Shown here in pieces: positions 1-8,414 of a stretch of DNA of 33,041 nt (position 1 is the stretch's first letter; every line of letters starts with the position of its first letter). This DNA comes from [Flexibacter] sp. ATCC 35208 (GTDB taxonomy: Bacteria > Bacteroidota > Bacteroidia > Chitinophagales > Chitinophagaceae), in the NCBI RefSeq assembly GCF_001975825.1, contig NZ_MTKN01000038.1:1-33041 (forward strand), given 5' to 3'. A model generated the notes under the pieces. The model ran no database searches. It was given only the letters and a program-made list of their open reading frames with translations, and had not been told where the DNA came from. The position numbers and the translations under genes are program-made.

Positions 1-11
1 TATTTTCAAAG

Positions 12-49
12 AAAAAAGGGTGTATCAAAAGTTAGATACACCCTTTTTT
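12..49 (-). terminator. Intrinsic terminator of the GAF-domain gene
   Basis: A perfect 15-bp inverted repeat (core GGGTGTATC / GATACACCC, A and T runs on the outside) encloses an 8-nt loop. Read on the minus strand it lies about 50 bp past the stop of the GAF-domain gene and ends in TTTTTT. The flanking A and T runs would let it work in both directions. Confidence 0.85.
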
Positions 50-99
50 TATTTTATACGATTCCCGGGAGTTTCATTTATTGATAATGTTCCCTTTTT

Positions 100-2436
100 T
101 TATGCTTCCATATTTACTTTCACTCTTAGCGCTCTCAGACCGCTTACCCCTTGCAGGTCTTCCAGGTCCAGCATTTCTACGTCTGGCAGCAGGATGTTTT
201 TATTCTGCAGGAAGGTGATGTACTTCAGGTATTCTTCCATCTCTTTCGCATAAGCATACACGATTGCAATGGTACCCGGTTGGGTAAGGCGTTTGCCTGT
301 CTGGCGGATGTGCACCTTATCAATCCTTTTCTTCAGTATTTCATAGCGGATGTTGTAAGCGCCTTCTACATCGAAGCGGCGTTCATCCTGTCTGAAGCTG
401 ATGTCGATCGGATTGCTGTGAGCCAGTACCAGCTGGGTAGTTTGCAAAGGCACCTTTAGTGTTGGAATCAACTTGTTGGTGAGTCTTGCAATGTCTGCCA
501 TAGACTGTATCTGCCACAGGCGCAGGTTACGCAGGTAGAGCAGGTCGAACTTGCGGGTTTGCGCAATGGCCTGTCCTATATAGATATTGTACTCTACCCC
601 ATCCGTACGATACTTTTCGAAGTAACATGGGAAGGAGTGTTGTATGTTTTCTTTCTCTTTGTCCAGGTACTGGTTCAGTTCAGCGTTGATCATAGCCAGA
701 CTATCTTCATAATCCTGGCGGTGGTGCTGAATATGGCCTTCTGTCTGGTCTACCAGGGAGAAGTAACGTTCCAGTGCCGGCTGCAGTTCAGGATGACTTT
801 CGTGCAGGTGACGGAACAATGGGCCGATTTCTTCGTCCAGGTAGTTGTTTGTACGCAGTTCATCTTCTGAGAGCATACCACTGGTGATACCGGTAATGAG
901 CTCATCATTTTTGAACTTCAGCTCTTCCAGCAATGGCAGGTAGATGGTGTTGCCAATGTGGTCCAGGGTTTCCCGGATCAGGAGTAGTTGTTCACGAAGA
1001 TCTTCGTGGATCGCATTGCTACGTTCGGTAGAAGAGTTCCGGATGTCTACAGCGCCATATAATGGATAGACATCTTCAAACGCAATGTTACCGATGTCTT
1101 TTCTTTTTGCTTTTGGTGTGTGCAGATAATGCCATGCTGCATCGATGAACTTCCATTCCACAGAAGGTTGCAGGGCAGTGAACTGCTCCTTGATGACCTG
1201 GGTGATTCGGTTCGATGTGATGTCAGCACCTCTATTCAGCAACATCACTAACAGTGGATATGCCGGCATGGCTTGTGCCAGTGTTTCAGCAGTGATCTTG
1301 TTAGGGGTGCCGGAGGCCAGTTCTACGATACCCAGCAGGGTATCCTCATGCCATATAGGTACCAGTACAAAGCTATTGATGCCCTTGAGCGGCAGGTAGC
1401 GCAGGAATGGATATGCATAGAGAGAACTCTCCGTCACCACGGGCAGCAAAAGTGGCGTTTTGTTCTGCCCCAGGTACTGGATCAGTTGCTGAAACAGCTG
1501 TTGCTGCTGTTTTTCGCTACCAGTTACGCCCAGGGTCACGCCGCTTTCGCATTGTTCACATTCCAGCACATAGCGACCATTGATTTTTGGAATAGGTACC
1601 ACGTGCACACTCAGGTCAGTATCTCCCATCAGTGCCAGTACTTCTTCCTCCATACGGCGGTAGGTACGTCTTTCGTTGCCCTCGTGCATGTTCAGGATCA
1701 GGTTCTTCATTACATTCTGCACCTCATCTTTGGTTACATCCTGTAATGTCCAGATCACAAATCCTTCGAGGACGAAATTATCCAGTGGCAAAATTTCTTT
1801 CAGGCCTTCGGGGCTGAACTTTTTCATACATACAGTATCGTATGTAAGCGGAGGTAGCTCACCTTTTACCTTTACTTCCACGAAACGAGGGTCTACATTC
1901 ACCTTCACATATCTCTTGCCTCCATTGCTGTCGGGCATGTTGATATGGTGGATGATCTCGTTCTGGTAAGTAACGGGAAAACCGTATGCTTTCTCCAGGA
2001 TCAGCTTGTACAGCCATTCCAGTTTATCCTTCTTCATCTTATCTACTGAAATACCTTTAGGTACTTCCAGCATTCTGTCGCTATTATCAGCGAAGATATT
2101 CTTGAAGAGGTCGGAGTAATAAAATATAGCAAACTTCTGGGGGACACCTATACCATAGATATCCTTGTCCATATCAGAAGTGATTGGAAATATTGTAGCA
2201 ATAATGAGGTCGATATACTCCTGGTAAGCGGACAGGTCATCTGCACCGGCTATAGGGCCAAGTAGTGCGGGGTTACTTTCAAAGCGTTCAGCGATCTTTT
2301 TATAATACGCCGCCCTGCTATCTGTTTTACTGGCCGCTTTCTCCTTCAGGAACTTGACATAAGGCGCGAAGGAAATATGGGATTCTATCAGTGCCTCATC
2401 CTTTAATTGATCGGGACCGGCAGTTAAAACTTTCAT
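100..2436 (-). CDS. Large GAF-domain-containing protein of unknown role
   Basis: This 778-residue protein has no signal peptide and no membrane segment, so it is probably cytoplasmic. Residues about 250-410 look like a GAF fold, with the segment FVLVPIWHEDTLLGIVELAS (355-374) resembling the central GAF strands; a CEQC pair sits at 293-296. The N-terminal 250 residues and the mostly helical C-terminal half (about 420-778) are not assigned to a family. No histidine kinase, cyclase or HTH output domain is visible, so a signalling role is only inferred from GAF domains generally binding small molecules. The start MKVLTAG is the first in-frame ATG. It is transcribed alone: lysA upstream has its own terminator, and a terminator follows this gene. 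Confidence 0.8.
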   Translation of the reverse strand: MKVLTAGPDQLKDEALIESHISFAPYVKFLKEKAASKTDSRAAYYKKIAERFESNPALLGPIAGADDLSAYQEYIDLIIATIFPITSDMDKDIYGIGVPQKFAIFYYSDLFKNIFADNSDRMLEVPKGISVDKMKKDKLEWLYKLILEKAYGFPVTYQNEIIHHINMPDSNGGKRYVKVNVDPRFVEVKVKGELPPLTYDTVCMKKFSPEGLKEILPLDNFVLEGFVIWTLQDVTKDEVQNVMKNLILNMHEGNERRTYRRMEEEVLALMGDTDLSVHVVPIPKINGRYVLECEQCESGVTLGVTGSEKQQQQLFQQLIQYLGQNKTPLLLPVVTESSLYAYPFLRYLPLKGINSFVLVPIWHEDTLLGIVELASGTPNKITAETLAQAMPAYPLLVMLLNRGADITSNRITQVIKEQFTALQPSVEWKFIDAAWHYLHTPKAKRKDIGNIAFEDVYPLYGAVDIRNSSTERSNAIHEDLREQLLLIRETLDHIGNTIYLPLLEELKFKNDELITGITSGMLSEDELRTNNYLDEEIGPLFRHLHESHPELQPALERYFSLVDQTEGHIQHHRQDYEDSLAMINAELNQYLDKEKENIQHSFPCYFEKYRTDGVEYNIYIGQAIAQTRKFDLLYLRNLRLWQIQSMADIARLTNKLIPTLKVPLQTTQLVLAHSNPIDISFRQDERRFDVEGAYNIRYEILKKRIDKVHIRQTGKRLTQPGTIAIVYAYAKEMEEYLKYITFLQNKNILLPDVEMLDLEDLQGVSGLRALRVKVNMEA

Positions 2437-2565
2437 AATCTAAAATATGTAAAAATGACTCATCTAGTTATATGACGAATGGACAGATGAAAAATTGTAA
2501 AAGTTACATTCAGTGAATTACAGCGTGCAGGATTAAGCAGAGAGGTTGTGGTTGGTTATTAGGTA

Positions 2566-2573
2566 CAAATTTA
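2566..2573 (-). promoter_or_regulatory. Possible -7 box for the GAF-domain gene
   Basis: On the minus strand this reads TAAATTTG, an exact match to the Bacteroidota -7 pattern TANNTTTG. It lies about 130 bp upstream of the start codon. No convincing TTTG box is seen 19-20 bp further upstream, so support is weak. Confidence 0.3.
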
Positions 2574-2603
2574 ATGCAAAACCTCAATTTTCGCCATAAA
2601 AAG

Positions 2604-2634
2604 TTATAGGTCTGCCAATCCGGCAGACCTATAA
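2604..2634 (-). terminator. Terminator downstream of lysA
   Basis: A perfect 13-bp stem (TTATAGGTCTGCC / GGCAGACCTATAA) with a 5-nt loop. On the minus strand it is followed by CTTTTTA and lies about 30 bp past the lysA stop, separating lysA from the GAF-domain gene. Confidence 0.85.
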
Positions 2635-2662
2635 ATATATTCTAATCTGTAAAATATTCAAA

Positions 2663-3883
2663 TTATAACTCGATCTGATTTTTTAGCAGGTCGTCGAAAG
2701 TATCCCTTCTGCGGATGAGTTGGGCTTTACCATCTTTTACCAGCACTTCGGCAGGTTTAAAACGGGAGTTGAAGTTGGAAGACATTTCAAAACCATAAGC
2801 TCCTGCGTTGTAGAATACCAGCAGATCGCCTTCTTTTACTTCGTTCAGTTTACGATCCCAACCGAAAGTATCCGTTTCGCAGATGTTACCTACCACGGTA
2901 TAGATCCGTTCGGTTCCTTTTGGATTAGAGATGTTCTTGATCAGGTGGAAGGCATCGTAGAACATTGGGCGGATCAGGTGGTTAAACCCTGAGTTCACAC
3001 CTACGAATACGGTAGCAGTGGTCTGTTTGATCACATTTGCTTTTACCACGAAGTAACCGCTCTGGCTTACCAGGAATTTACCCGGTTCGAACCATACCTG
3101 CAGAGGGCGGTTATATGTTTTGCTGAACTTGTTGAAAGCGTCGGAGAGCTTTTTGCCCAGCAGCTGGATGTCGGTTTCAGGGTCGCCCTGTTGATAAGCC
3201 ACTTTGAAGCCGCTACCCAGGTCAATGAATTCCAGATCAGGGAAGTTCACAGCCAGTTCGAACATGATGTCTACCCCACGGAGGAATACATCTACATCCT
3301 TGATTTCAGAACCGGTGTGCATATGCAGGCCGGTTACTTTCAGTTTGGTGCTCTTTACGATGCGCTCAATGTGGCGGATCTGGTGGATGGAGATACCGAA
3401 CTTGCTGTCTACGTGACCTGTGGAGATCTTATAGTTACCGCCAGCCATGATATGTGGGTTCAGGCGGATGCAGATTGGGTAAGAGTCACCAAAGCGGTTA
3501 CCAAATTGCTCCAGGATGGAGATGTTGTCGATATTGATATTTACACCCAGGTCCTTGGCAGCTACGATTTCGTCGAGGTCTACACAGTTAGGGGTAAAGA
3601 TGATGTTTTTAGGTTCGAATCCTGCCTTGAGACCGAGTTGGACTTCGTTGATAGACACGGTGTCCAGACCGCAACCCAGGGAGTTGATGTACTTCAGGAT
3701 GTTGATGTTGGTTAGCGCCTTACAGGCATAGAAAAAGCGTGCGTCCGTCTTTTGGAAGGCGTCCTTTAACTTTTCGTACTGGATGGCAATCTTTTCCGCA
3801 TGGTATATATATACCGGAGTTCCAAATTCTTCCGCTACTTTGACAAGGAAGTCAGTAGACAAAACGTCGCTTTGCTTAGGCAT
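2663..3883 (-). CDS. lysA: Diaminopimelate decarboxylase
   Basis: This PLP enzyme decarboxylates meso-diaminopimelate to L-lysine, the last step of lysine synthesis in the cytosol. The 406-residue length fits the family. An alanine-racemase-like TIM barrel comes first, with the PLP lysine at K55 in FYACKALTN and the HMHTGSEI motif. A phosphate-binding loop reads DLGSGFK, and the C-terminal beta domain carries the active-site cysteine in GNICETDTF, where DAP decarboxylases usually have CES/CET. The start MPKQSDVL is the only sensible ATG. Hairpins lie on both sides (2604-2634 and 3943-3984), so the gene is probably transcribed alone. Ornithine/arginine decarboxylases of the same fold are the alternative, but the HxGSxI and CET motifs favour LysA. 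Confidence 0.95.
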   Translation of the reverse strand: MPKQSDVLSTDFLVKVAEEFGTPVYIYHAEKIAIQYEKLKDAFQKTDARFFYACKALTNINILKYINSLGCGLDTVSINEVQLGLKAGFEPKNIIFTPNCVDLDEIVAAKDLGVNINIDNISILEQFGNRFGDSYPICIRLNPHIMAGGNYKISTGHVDSKFGISIHQIRHIERIVKSTKLKVTGLHMHTGSEIKDVDVFLRGVDIMFELAVNFPDLEFIDLGSGFKVAYQQGDPETDIQLLGKKLSDAFNKFSKTYNRPLQVWFEPGKFLVSQSGYFVVKANVIKQTTATVFVGVNSGFNHLIRPMFYDAFHLIKNISNPKGTERIYTVVGNICETDTFGWDRKLNEVKEGDLLVFYNAGAYGFEMSSNFNSRFKPAEVLVKDGKAQLIRRRDTFDDLLKNQIEL

Positions 3884-3942
3884 TTATTGAAAGGTAATTT
3901 TAGAGGATGCGAATTTACTAAGCAAATTCCAAAGTTTATGTA

Positions 3943-3984
3943 TAAAGATTGAGGCCCGGGCTTTAGCCCGGGCCTCAATCTTTA
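3943..3984 (-). terminator. 19-bp perfect hairpin containing the S4-protein stop codon
   Basis: TAAAGATTGAGGCCCGGGC pairs perfectly with its complement across a 4-nt TTTA loop. The stop codon of the S4-domain gene (3982-3984) is the outermost triplet of the stem. On the minus strand the hairpin is followed by TACATAAAC, with no real U-tract, so it may act as an RNA 3'-end stabiliser or a terminator. Confidence 0.7.
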
Positions 3985-4389
3985 TTGTTGTTGTTCCTCA
4001 TCCTCGTTGGTCATGAAACCATCCAGGTCCCTCCTTTCCTTTTTGGTAGGGCGGCCGATCTTACTCGGACGCTTACCGGTATGGAAGCTGGCGGCAATCC
4101 GCTGGTTCATCTCCTGGTCTTCTTCGGGAGTGAGATCAACGTAATGCTTAATGGCTTCAGCATATTGTACTCTGTTGGCTATTAAGCTCACCACCTCAAT
4201 CACCCATTTCCGGGATTCTGACCTGATTTCATATTTGTCTCCTATACTAACTGCGCGTGCAGCTTTTACGGAGGTCCCATTCATCTTCACTTTCCCGCCT
4301 TCACAGGCCGTAGAGGCCTGTGAGCGGGTTTTAAATATCCTGATCGCCCAGAGATACTTGTCCAGGCGCAGTTTCTCTGTATTCTGCAT
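3982..4389 (-). CDS. hslR: S4-domain RNA-binding protein, Hsp15-like
   Basis: This 135-residue basic protein begins with a classical S4 RNA-binding domain (about residues 7-65: LRLDKYLWAIRIFKTRSQA, then a GGKVKMNG turn). A lysine/arginine-rich tail follows, with RPSKIGRPTKKERRDL at about 107-122. This arrangement matches the HslR/Hsp15 family, which in E. coli binds free 50S subunits carrying nascent chains; the role here is inferred from family. The start codon lies 2 nt after the stop of the upstream dipeptidase gene, so the two are almost certainly one transcript. The stop codon is built into a 19-bp perfect hairpin. A very acidic, Gln-rich end (EDEEQQQ) follows the basic tail. Confidence 0.88.
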   Translation of the reverse strand: MQNTEKLRLDKYLWAIRIFKTRSQASTACEGGKVKMNGTSVKAARAVSIGDKYEIRSESRKWVIEVVSLIANRVQYAEAIKHYVDLTPEEDQEMNQRIAASFHTGKRPSKIGRPTKKERRDLDGFMTNEDEEQQQ

Positions 4390-4391
4390 AA

Positions 4392-5765
4392 TTATTTCTT
4401 ATTCATTTCCGCAAAGAACTTGTGGAAATAAGGAATGGTTTCAATTCCTTTATAATAGTTAGCCAGACCATACTTCTCATTTGGAGAGTGCAGGTTGTCG
4501 CTATCTAATCCAAAGCCCATCAGGATGGTCTTCAGTCCAAGTTCTTTTTCAAACAGTGCTACGATAGGAATACTACCACCACCGCGTACGGGAATTGGAG
4601 ATTTACCAAAAGTTTCTTTGATCGCTTCGCTCGCTGCCTTGAATGCCACGTGGTCAGTAGGTGTTACATATGGGCTACCACCGTGGTGAGCTGTTACCTT
4701 TACCTTTACTGACTTAGGCGCAATCTTCTCAAAATGAGCTTTGAACAGGTCAGAAATCTGGATCCAGTCCTGGTTAGGTACCAGGCGCATAGAGATCTTG
4801 GCGTGTGCTTTTGAAGGCAGTACGGTTTTGGAACCTTCGCCGGTATAGCCACCCCAGATACCGTTTACCTCCAGGGTAGGACGGATACCGGTGCGCTCGA
4901 TAGAAGAATATCCCTTCTCACCCCACAGTTCATCTACCCCCAGGTCTTTTTTATACTCAGCTTCGTCAAACGGTGCTGCATTCAGGGCAGCTCTGTCTTC
5001 CTTGCTCAGTTCCTGTACGTTGTCGTAGAAACCAGGGATGGTGATGTGGTTATTTTCGTCATGGAGGGAAGCAATCATCTGGCAAAGGATGGTAGCAGGG
5101 TTGGCAACAGCGCCACCATATACGCCACTGTGCAGGTCACGGTTAGGGCCGGTTACCTCTACTTCCATATAAGACAGACCGCGTAAGCCGGTATCCAGGC
5201 TAGGATTTTCCAGGCTCAGCATGGAGGTGTCAGAAATGAGCACCACATCTGCTTTCAGTCTTTCCTTATTTTCCTTGATAAAGATACCCAGGTTCGCAGA
5301 GCCTACTTCCTCCTCCCCTTCAATCATAAACTTGATATTGCAGGGTACAGAGTTGGTATTCATCATGGTTTCGAACGCCTTCACGTGCATGTAGAACTGA
5401 CCTTTGTCGTCCGCAGAACCGCGGGCATAGATCTTTTCGTCTTTGATCACAGGTTCAAACGGACCGCTATCCCACAGTTCCAGGGGATCGGCAGGCTGTA
5501 CGTCGTAGTGACCATATACCAATACGGTCGGGAAAGCCGCATCGATGATTTTTTCTCCATATACGATCGGGTGTCCGGCAGTAGGGCAAACTTCTACATT
5601 GTCAGCACCTGCTTCAATCAGGCGTTGTTTTACCGCTTCGGCGCAGTCCGCTACATCTTTGTTAAAACGGGAGTCTGCGCTCACGGAAGGGATGCGCAGC
5701 AAAGCCAGCAATTCTTCCAGAAAACGTTCTTTATTCTTTGTCTGATAGTCTTTCCAAACTTGCAT
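4392..5765 (-). CDS. M20-family dipeptidase (carnosinase/CNDP-like)
   Basis: This 457-residue cytosolic metallopeptidase probably cleaves dipeptides or short peptides using two metal ions. Metal ligands of the M20 family are visible: H86 in YGHYDVQP, the bridging aspartate in SADDKGQ (about 119), the catalytic/ligand glutamates in EGEEEVGS (about 149-153), an aspartate in LISDTSM (179) and a late histidine in DNLHSPNEKY. The length and the long lid-domain insertion fit the CNDP-like subgroup rather than DapE or ArgE. No signal peptide is present. The next gene starts 2 nt past the stop, giving an operon with the S4-domain gene. The exact substrate cannot be read from the sequence. Confidence 0.92.
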   Translation of the reverse strand: MQVWKDYQTKNKERFLEELLALLRIPSVSADSRFNKDVADCAEAVKQRLIEAGADNVEVCPTAGHPIVYGEKIIDAAFPTVLVYGHYDVQPADPLELWDSGPFEPVIKDEKIYARGSADDKGQFYMHVKAFETMMNTNSVPCNIKFMIEGEEEVGSANLGIFIKENKERLKADVVLISDTSMLSLENPSLDTGLRGLSYMEVEVTGPNRDLHSGVYGGAVANPATILCQMIASLHDENNHITIPGFYDNVQELSKEDRAALNAAPFDEAEYKKDLGVDELWGEKGYSSIERTGIRPTLEVNGIWGGYTGEGSKTVLPSKAHAKISMRLVPNQDWIQISDLFKAHFEKIAPKSVKVKVTAHHGGSPYVTPTDHVAFKAASEAIKETFGKSPIPVRGGGSIPIVALFEKELGLKTILMGFGLDSDNLHSPNEKYGLANYYKGIETIPYFHKFFAEMNKK

Positions 5766-5956
5766 ATTCCACTAAGTTTTTCTTTAGAAAGCTGCAATTT
5801 AAGGGAAAGTCTAAATATAGGGAACCAGAAAAATCGGATTTCATTAACATGGCGTTAACGAATTTCTCCTTCTTTCTATCGAAATTTAAAGCGTATTGGG
5901 GACAGATATCTATCGCACAAAAGAAGACTCACTAACCGCAAAATAACCTTATTCAT

Positions 5957-6334
5957 ATGATTACCAGCGAGGATACCGCTATGTTATCCGTCTTAAAGAA
6001 GGATAATACCCTGGAGGCCTATCAATACTTCTTTATGAAATACTACAAACCCCTCTGCCTGAAAGCAAGTACAATGTTGGGGAATATGGACGAGGCAAGA
6101 GAGCTAGTACAAAAGATATTTATAGAAGTATGGAAGACCCGGCAATATCAGCAGATAGAACATGCCCCTGGGGGCTTTTTCTATCAACTTATTGACGCCA
6201 GATGCCGTCAGCGGCAGGAAAATGCCGTCGTTGCTGCACAGCAAAATAAGGCACCCTGTCCACCCTGCGAAACGGGGCCGGCATTGGTACCGACGTCGAT
6301 TACAACACCTTTGATCATGGCTATTGAAAGATAA
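5957..6334 (+). CDS. Truncated ECF-sigma-like protein, region 2 only
   Basis: This 125-residue protein matches the N-terminal half of Bacteroidota ECF sigma factors. Residues about 12-80 resemble region 2: YFFMKYYKPLCLKASTMLG, then DEARELVQKIFIEVWKTR and a YQLIDARCRQR stretch. From about residue 90 the sequence becomes proline/cysteine-rich (NKAPCPPCETGPALVPTS) and ends without any region 4 helix-turn-helix. Family members are normally about 170-200 residues. Only about 80 bp separate the stop from fecR, so no displaced region 4 can be hidden there. It is either a remnant of a deleted sigma gene or a regulator that binds RNA polymerase or the anti-sigma factor without promoter -35 recognition. 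Its placement before fecR is standard for a sigma/anti-sigma pair. Confidence 0.65.
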   Translation: MITSEDTAMLSVLKKDNTLEAYQYFFMKYYKPLCLKASTMLGNMDEARELVQKIFIEVWKTRQYQQIEHAPGGFFYQLIDARCRQRQENAVVAAQQNKAPCPPCETGPALVPTSITTPLIMAIER

Positions 6335-6415
6335 CCCGGCTATGACGCAATATATAAAACCAAGACTCAACTTAATTATTATCTTAAAAACCCTCGTAAC
6401 CACTACCATAATAAA

Positions 6416-7597
6416 ATGAAATACGACCAAGAGTATATCTACAGTTTACTACTGCGTAAGCAACTTGGCGATTTAACTGAAGTGGAAGACAAGCTGCTGC
6501 AAAAGGAAATGCACAACAATGCAAATGTGCGCCGCTGCTGGCAGGAATATGAAGAGGCCATATTGTACACAGACAATGCATTCCTGGAAGATCTTCAGGT
6601 AGAATCCGACTGGCTAAAGGTAAAAGCCATCCTGGAACCAACACCAGTACACCTCAGGGTATTGGCTTACCTGAAGAAAGTACGGGTAGCGGCAGCTATA
6701 TTATTGGCCATCGGCGCCACTGCAGGGGCATATTTCTTTCTGCCGGCAAAACAACAGGTACCTCATCAAACAGCCAACCAATATCGCATTATAATCCCAC
6801 AAATGGCAGGCGTACCTATCTTTTCAGTGCCTCCACCTTCGGTAGTAGCTGGCACAGAAGTGGCTGATACCGCCATTAAGGTAACAGGCGATTCAGGGAC
6901 CATCGCTATTAAAAACATCCGTCCGGATACCATTTACCAGAGCAAATCGCTGGAATGGAATACGCTCACAGTGCCCCCCAAGCAGGATTATCATATTGAA
7001 CTGGCAGATGGTACGGAAGTACATCTCAATGCCAGCTCCACCCTCCGTTTCCCATTCATCTTCCCAGGCAGAACCAGGGAAGTGTACCTGGAAGGAGAAG
7101 CTTACTTTACAGTAGCACATAATCCTGAAAGACCGTTTATCGTACACACAGGAATCACCTCCGTGATAGCACTGGGTACGGCTTTCAACGTCAATTCTTA
7201 TGATAACAATACAGTTACTACCTCGCTGGTACAAGGTACAGTGGTGACAGATGTAGGGGATAGTCTTGATGTAACGCTCAAGCCCGGATTTGAGGCAATC
7301 TATCATCCCGGTGAGCGCTTCAAGGTAAAACGTTTCGATGAAACAGTGACCCTGGGTTGGAGGGAAGGCGTTTATCGCTTCCGCAACAGGCCATTGGAAG
7401 AACTGAGACCTGTATTACAACGCTGGTTTGGACTCAAACTGGACTTTTCCGCAGCGCCTTCGCTTGAAAATACACACTTCTCAGGTAGCCTTGAAAAAGA
7501 TAAAAAGGTTGAAGATTTTCTTGACGAGATCTGTAAACAATTAAAGTTGGACTATCAGATATACGACAACACGATACACTTCATCATTAAGAAATGA
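6416..7597 (+). CDS. FecR-family anti-sigma factor with DUF4974 domain
   Basis: This 393-residue inner-membrane regulator has a short cytoplasmic N-terminal domain (1-88), one membrane span (about 90-109, VRVAAAILLAIGATAGAYFF), a periplasmic linker, the FecR domain (about 185-285, opening with IELADGTEVHLNASSTLRFP and including VIALGTAFNV) and a C-terminal DUF4974 domain (about 320-393). In this family the periplasmic part senses a TonB-dependent receptor and the cytoplasmic part holds or activates the sigma factor. The gene follows the truncated sigma gene by 81 bp. No SusC/SusD-like pair follows; the next gene is convergent and overlaps its 3' end by 11 bp. Its usual partners are therefore missing here. 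Confidence 0.92.
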   Translation: MKYDQEYIYSLLLRKQLGDLTEVEDKLLQKEMHNNANVRRCWQEYEEAILYTDNAFLEDLQVESDWLKVKAILEPTPVHLRVLAYLKKVRVAAAILLAIGATAGAYFFLPAKQQVPHQTANQYRIIIPQMAGVPIFSVPPPSVVAGTEVADTAIKVTGDSGTIAIKNIRPDTIYQSKSLEWNTLTVPPKQDYHIELADGTEVHLNASSTLRFPFIFPGRTREVYLEGEAYFTVAHNPERPFIVHTGITSVIALGTAFNVNSYDNNTVTTSLVQGTVVTDVGDSLDVTLKPGFEAIYHPGERFKVKRFDETVTLGWREGVYRFRNRPLEELRPVLQRWFGLKLDFSAAPSLENTHFSGSLEKDKKVEDFLDEICKQLKLDYQIYDNTIHFIIKK

Positions 7598-8051
7598 GCT
7601 TTTGACGGAGCAGGAACTCCAGCTTCTCATTTACATCCAGCAGCTTTGCTGTTAATTCCTTGTTCTCTTTACGGAGGGCATAGACTTCAAATGCCTTTTC
7701 AATGTTGTGACGAAGATCCTCGTCATTCCATGGCTTGGAAAAATACTTATACACCTGACCCTTGTTGATGGCATCAATAACCGCATTGATGTCGGCATAA
7801 CCTGTCAGTAAGATTCGGATGGGCTCAGGATACCTGTCAAGGATAGACTCAAAAAATTCAATCCCGGTCATCCTGGGCATCCGCTGATCTGAAATGATGA
7901 TGTGGACTTCTTCCTTTTCCAACACTTTCTCTGCTTCCTCAGCCGAACTTGCCGTAAACACCGTGTAAAGCCTACGGAAAGATGCTTTGAACGCATTTAA
8001 GTTGTGTATCTCATCATCTATATACAGAATATGGATGTGTTGTTCACTCAT
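7587..8051 (-). CDS. Single-domain response regulator with C-terminal coiled coil
   Basis: This 154-residue protein is a receiver domain (about 5-125) with acidic residues in YIDDEI, the phospho-acceptor aspartate at D55 (IIISDQRMPR), threonine T83 (LLTGY) and lysine K106 in YFSKPWND. The KPW form is typical of receivers from the RpfG/HD-GYP group, but no HD-GYP or DNA-binding domain follows. Instead the tail (about 120-150, RKENKELTAKLLDVNEKLEF) is a predicted coiled coil, suggesting dimerisation or docking to a partner. No histidine kinase is adjacent. It is convergent with fecR, with an 11-bp overlap of the two 3' ends. CheY-like signalling is inferred; its target is unknown. Confidence 0.9.
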   Translation of the reverse strand: MSEQHIHILYIDDEIHNLNAFKASFRRLYTVFTASSAEEAEKVLEKEEVHIIISDQRMPRMTGIEFFESILDRYPEPIRILLTGYADINAVIDAINKGQVYKYFSKPWNDEDLRHNIEKAFEVYALRKENKELTAKLLDVNEKLEFLLRQKLIS

Positions 8052-8414
8052 TGAAGCAGACTTAAATACCTTTAAATTAACAATAGCGGCGTTACAAACG
8101 AATGAAAGTATTCTTAACGATATTCACAATAAGCAAATACCACCAAAATTATAGAGAAACCTACATTTGCTAACTGATTTTTTCACCAATGCTTATATCT
8201 TTCTTGTGAAAGTAAAATAAACTCCCTTTATCGTTCCTGCGGTTATTGTTCAGTGAGCTGGTTAACAGGCCTTAGCATAATAACTCCTTGTACTTTGCGT
8301 AATTTCTTGTAGGTTTGGATACGCCTGTTATTACTCACTATACTAATTTACAGAAAATCAGGGCAATATAAACAGGCATTAACATTGTTATATAGTAAAT
8401 AAATCTTAGCACAA
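8052..8414. other. Gene-free stretch upstream of lemA with nested inverted repeats
   Basis: These 363 bp lie between the divergent response regulator and lemA starts. I see no open reading frame of note. The stretch is AT-rich and contains the two-arm inverted repeat described at 8252-8339. A TACTTTGC sequence at 8291-8298 resembles a -7 box, but no TTTG lies at the right distance upstream, so I do not call a promoter. Confidence 0.5.
8252..8339. repeat. Interrupted inverted repeat, possible structured RNA
   Basis: Outer arms AGTGAG (8252-8257) and CTCACT (8334-8339) and inner arms TAACAGGC (8263-8270) and GCCTGTTA (8323-8330) are perfectly complementary and nested in register, separated by 5 and 3 nt. 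The 52-nt apical part shows no further strong pairing by eye. It could be a 5' leader structure of lemA or a short palindromic element. Confidence 0.5.
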
